DNA from: Ascaris suum
Lineage: Eukaryota; Nematoda; Chromadorea; Rhabditida; Ascarididae
Length of the DNA stretch: 64,000 nt
Direction: 5' to 3'
Assembly: GCA_013433145.1 (NCBI GenBank)
Contig: CM024170.1
Span: 3,987,459-4,051,458 of the forward strand
Below are positions 63,241 to 64,000 of the stretch, piece after piece (the first letter of the stretch is position 1; each line of letters starts with the position of its first letter). A program made the translations under genes and the position numbers. The notes beneath the pieces are model-generated. The model made no database searches, was not told where the DNA came from, and saw only the letters and a list, made by a program, of their open reading frames with translations.

Positions 63241-63484
63241 TTGACGCTTTGTGTGCCGTCTGACTGATAGCGGAGGCGCTCATTGGTCCTACGTTTGTGC
63301 TGTCTCCGATTGCACGAGCAGTAGCTTCCTTGTGTCCTGTATTTCGCGCGCAGCGCACTTGCGTTAGCAGCATCGGCAGTTGATATTACTTATAAGACTT
63401 TAGCGTTGCGTAATTTTTGCATGCTTCAGTGACGTGAGATCGAGCAGGTCAGTTAGCGATCCCTCTTTTTGCTAACACCCGGCA

Positions 63485-63818
63485 CTATCGATATGCATCT
63501 TCCATGTTATCCTCATTTCCGGTCACTAATGTGGTCATGTTTTGCAACACTCCTTTAATTAATGAAGCAACTTGGCTACTTGCCCAAATATTGCAATATT
63601 GTTGCATTTCGAACGACGTAATTTGCCTTCTAGATCGTTGTGTGGGAGTTGATAACCTTAACGGAATTATTTCTGCATTCGGTTGTGGAATTTGAAAGTT
63701 CGGATTCTTTGATTTTGTTAATGTATTTTAAGAAATACTCCAATCGTATTGCCCTCTTTACAAAGTTTGGCATAGTCCATAGCAGCCAAGTTACCCGAGC
63801 GGGTTTAAAGTCCTCAAC
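63485..63818 (-). CDS. 3' end of an unrecognised gene (enters from right edge)
   Basis: Exons on minus are 63818-63795 (24 nt, VEDFKPAR, acceptor TTTCAG, donor GTAACT) and 63706-63485 (NPNFQIPQPNAEIIPLRLST..., stop TAG), phase 0. The second exon is hydrophilic and Gln/Asn/Thr-rich, ending NEDNMEDAYR, with one Cys. The acceptor ATCAAAG of the last exon is weak. The antisense strand is also open (63504-63695), but its Cys/Leu/Phe composition looks like the shadow. Upstream exons lie beyond the window. Confidence 0.45.
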
Positions 63819-64000
63819 CTGAAATCATTGAAATATTTCACATTGAAGTTCCGCTCGATTCTTTCTTCATAAAATTATTTACGGTCTTTTCGATTTTCCA
63901 CTCTCGGAAGTAGTTCAGTTTGTTCATTGTACTTAGTGCGGTTATCAGTTTCAATTGGTCAAAAGCCACTGGAATGAGAATAGTGTGACCAGCAAATGTT

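Larger units (their letters stand above)
61699..63420 (-). mobile_element. Decayed Ty3/gypsy retroelement fragment (gag end, protease, integrase; RT lost)
   Basis: Read on the minus strand, the order is a zinc-knuckle-like remnant (YCSC, about 63330-63360), a retropepsin domain with the active-site triplet DTG (63165-63157), the linker after RNase H (FGQADALSRLIEDH, about 62755-62700), the H2C2 zinc-binding region, and the integrase core to 61699. The whole reverse transcriptase and nearly all RNase H (over 1 kb in intact elements) are missing between protease and linker. The segment is clearly GC-richer than its flanks. It resembles K02A2.6-type gypsy elements known from nematodes. No LTRs were found. 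It lies just downstream of a minus-strand gene ending at 63485. A dead copy by stops, shifts and deletion. Confidence 0.9.

Noticed and set aside
63504..63695. Plus-strand 63-aa Cys/Leu-rich frame
   Set aside because: Antisense of a more protein-like, Gln/Asn-rich minus-strand exon with a microexon partner.

Overview
The window looks like nuclear DNA of a nematode. It is AT-rich, its genes are split into small exons by GT-AG introns (two are exactly 41 nt), and several start codons sit a few bases after a TTTCAG-type acceptor, as at spliced-leader trans-splice sites. The family content fits: a myosuppressin/FLP-receptor-like (DMSR-type) GPCR, a nematode-style small cytosolic protein tyrosine phosphatase, cysteine-rich secreted proteins, and a decayed Ty3/gypsy retroelement. 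The species cannot be told from sequence alone. No tRNA, rRNA, CRISPR or bacterial operon was seen. Exons were assigned by hand from splice sites, reading phase and protein-likeness. Chains whose phases and lengths agree are given higher confidence.

Layout. 0-5 kb: two minus-strand genes, the start of a Lys-rich protein running off the left edge and a three-exon coiled-coil protein of 153 aa. 5-10 kb: mostly gene-free, with a foldback element built around a (TA)n array. 10.6-12.6 kb: a plus-strand secreted Cys-rich gene with a 209-bp (TA)n array in intron 1. 12.6-19 kb: nothing convincing. 19.0-24.4 kb: five exons encoding TM2-TM7 of a DMSR-like GPCR (minus). 24.5-27.7 kb: two more minus-strand gene models, one of them Cys-rich. 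31.5-32.4 kb: two small convergent genes. 34.9-36.7 kb: another minus-strand Cys-rich gene. 37.5 kb: a short signal-peptide ORF behind a TATA box. 40-41.3 kb: two tiny minus-strand genes. 46.8-49.3 kb: a minus-strand multi-exon gene of unknown function. 49.8 kb: an exon with a RING/IBR look. 50.4-57.4 kb: the protein tyrosine phosphatase, followed after 50 bp on the same strand by an Ala/Gln-rich gene ending at 59.4 kb. 61.7-63.4 kb: the retroelement remnant. 63.5-63.8 kb: the 3' end of a minus-strand gene entering from the right edge.

Two coding regions (phosphatase, and the small gene at 31.5 kb) each carry a single break at a five-base homopolymer where six bases would keep the frame. This suggests homopolymer under-calling in the assembly more than two independent pseudogenes. 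No pathway can be read from the gene order. The recurring theme is small secreted Cys-rich proteins scattered among housekeeping and signalling genes. No clear new system was found; the most interesting leads are the GPCR with no findable TM1, the Cys-rich genes, and the closely spaced phosphatase/Ala-Gln-rich gene pair.
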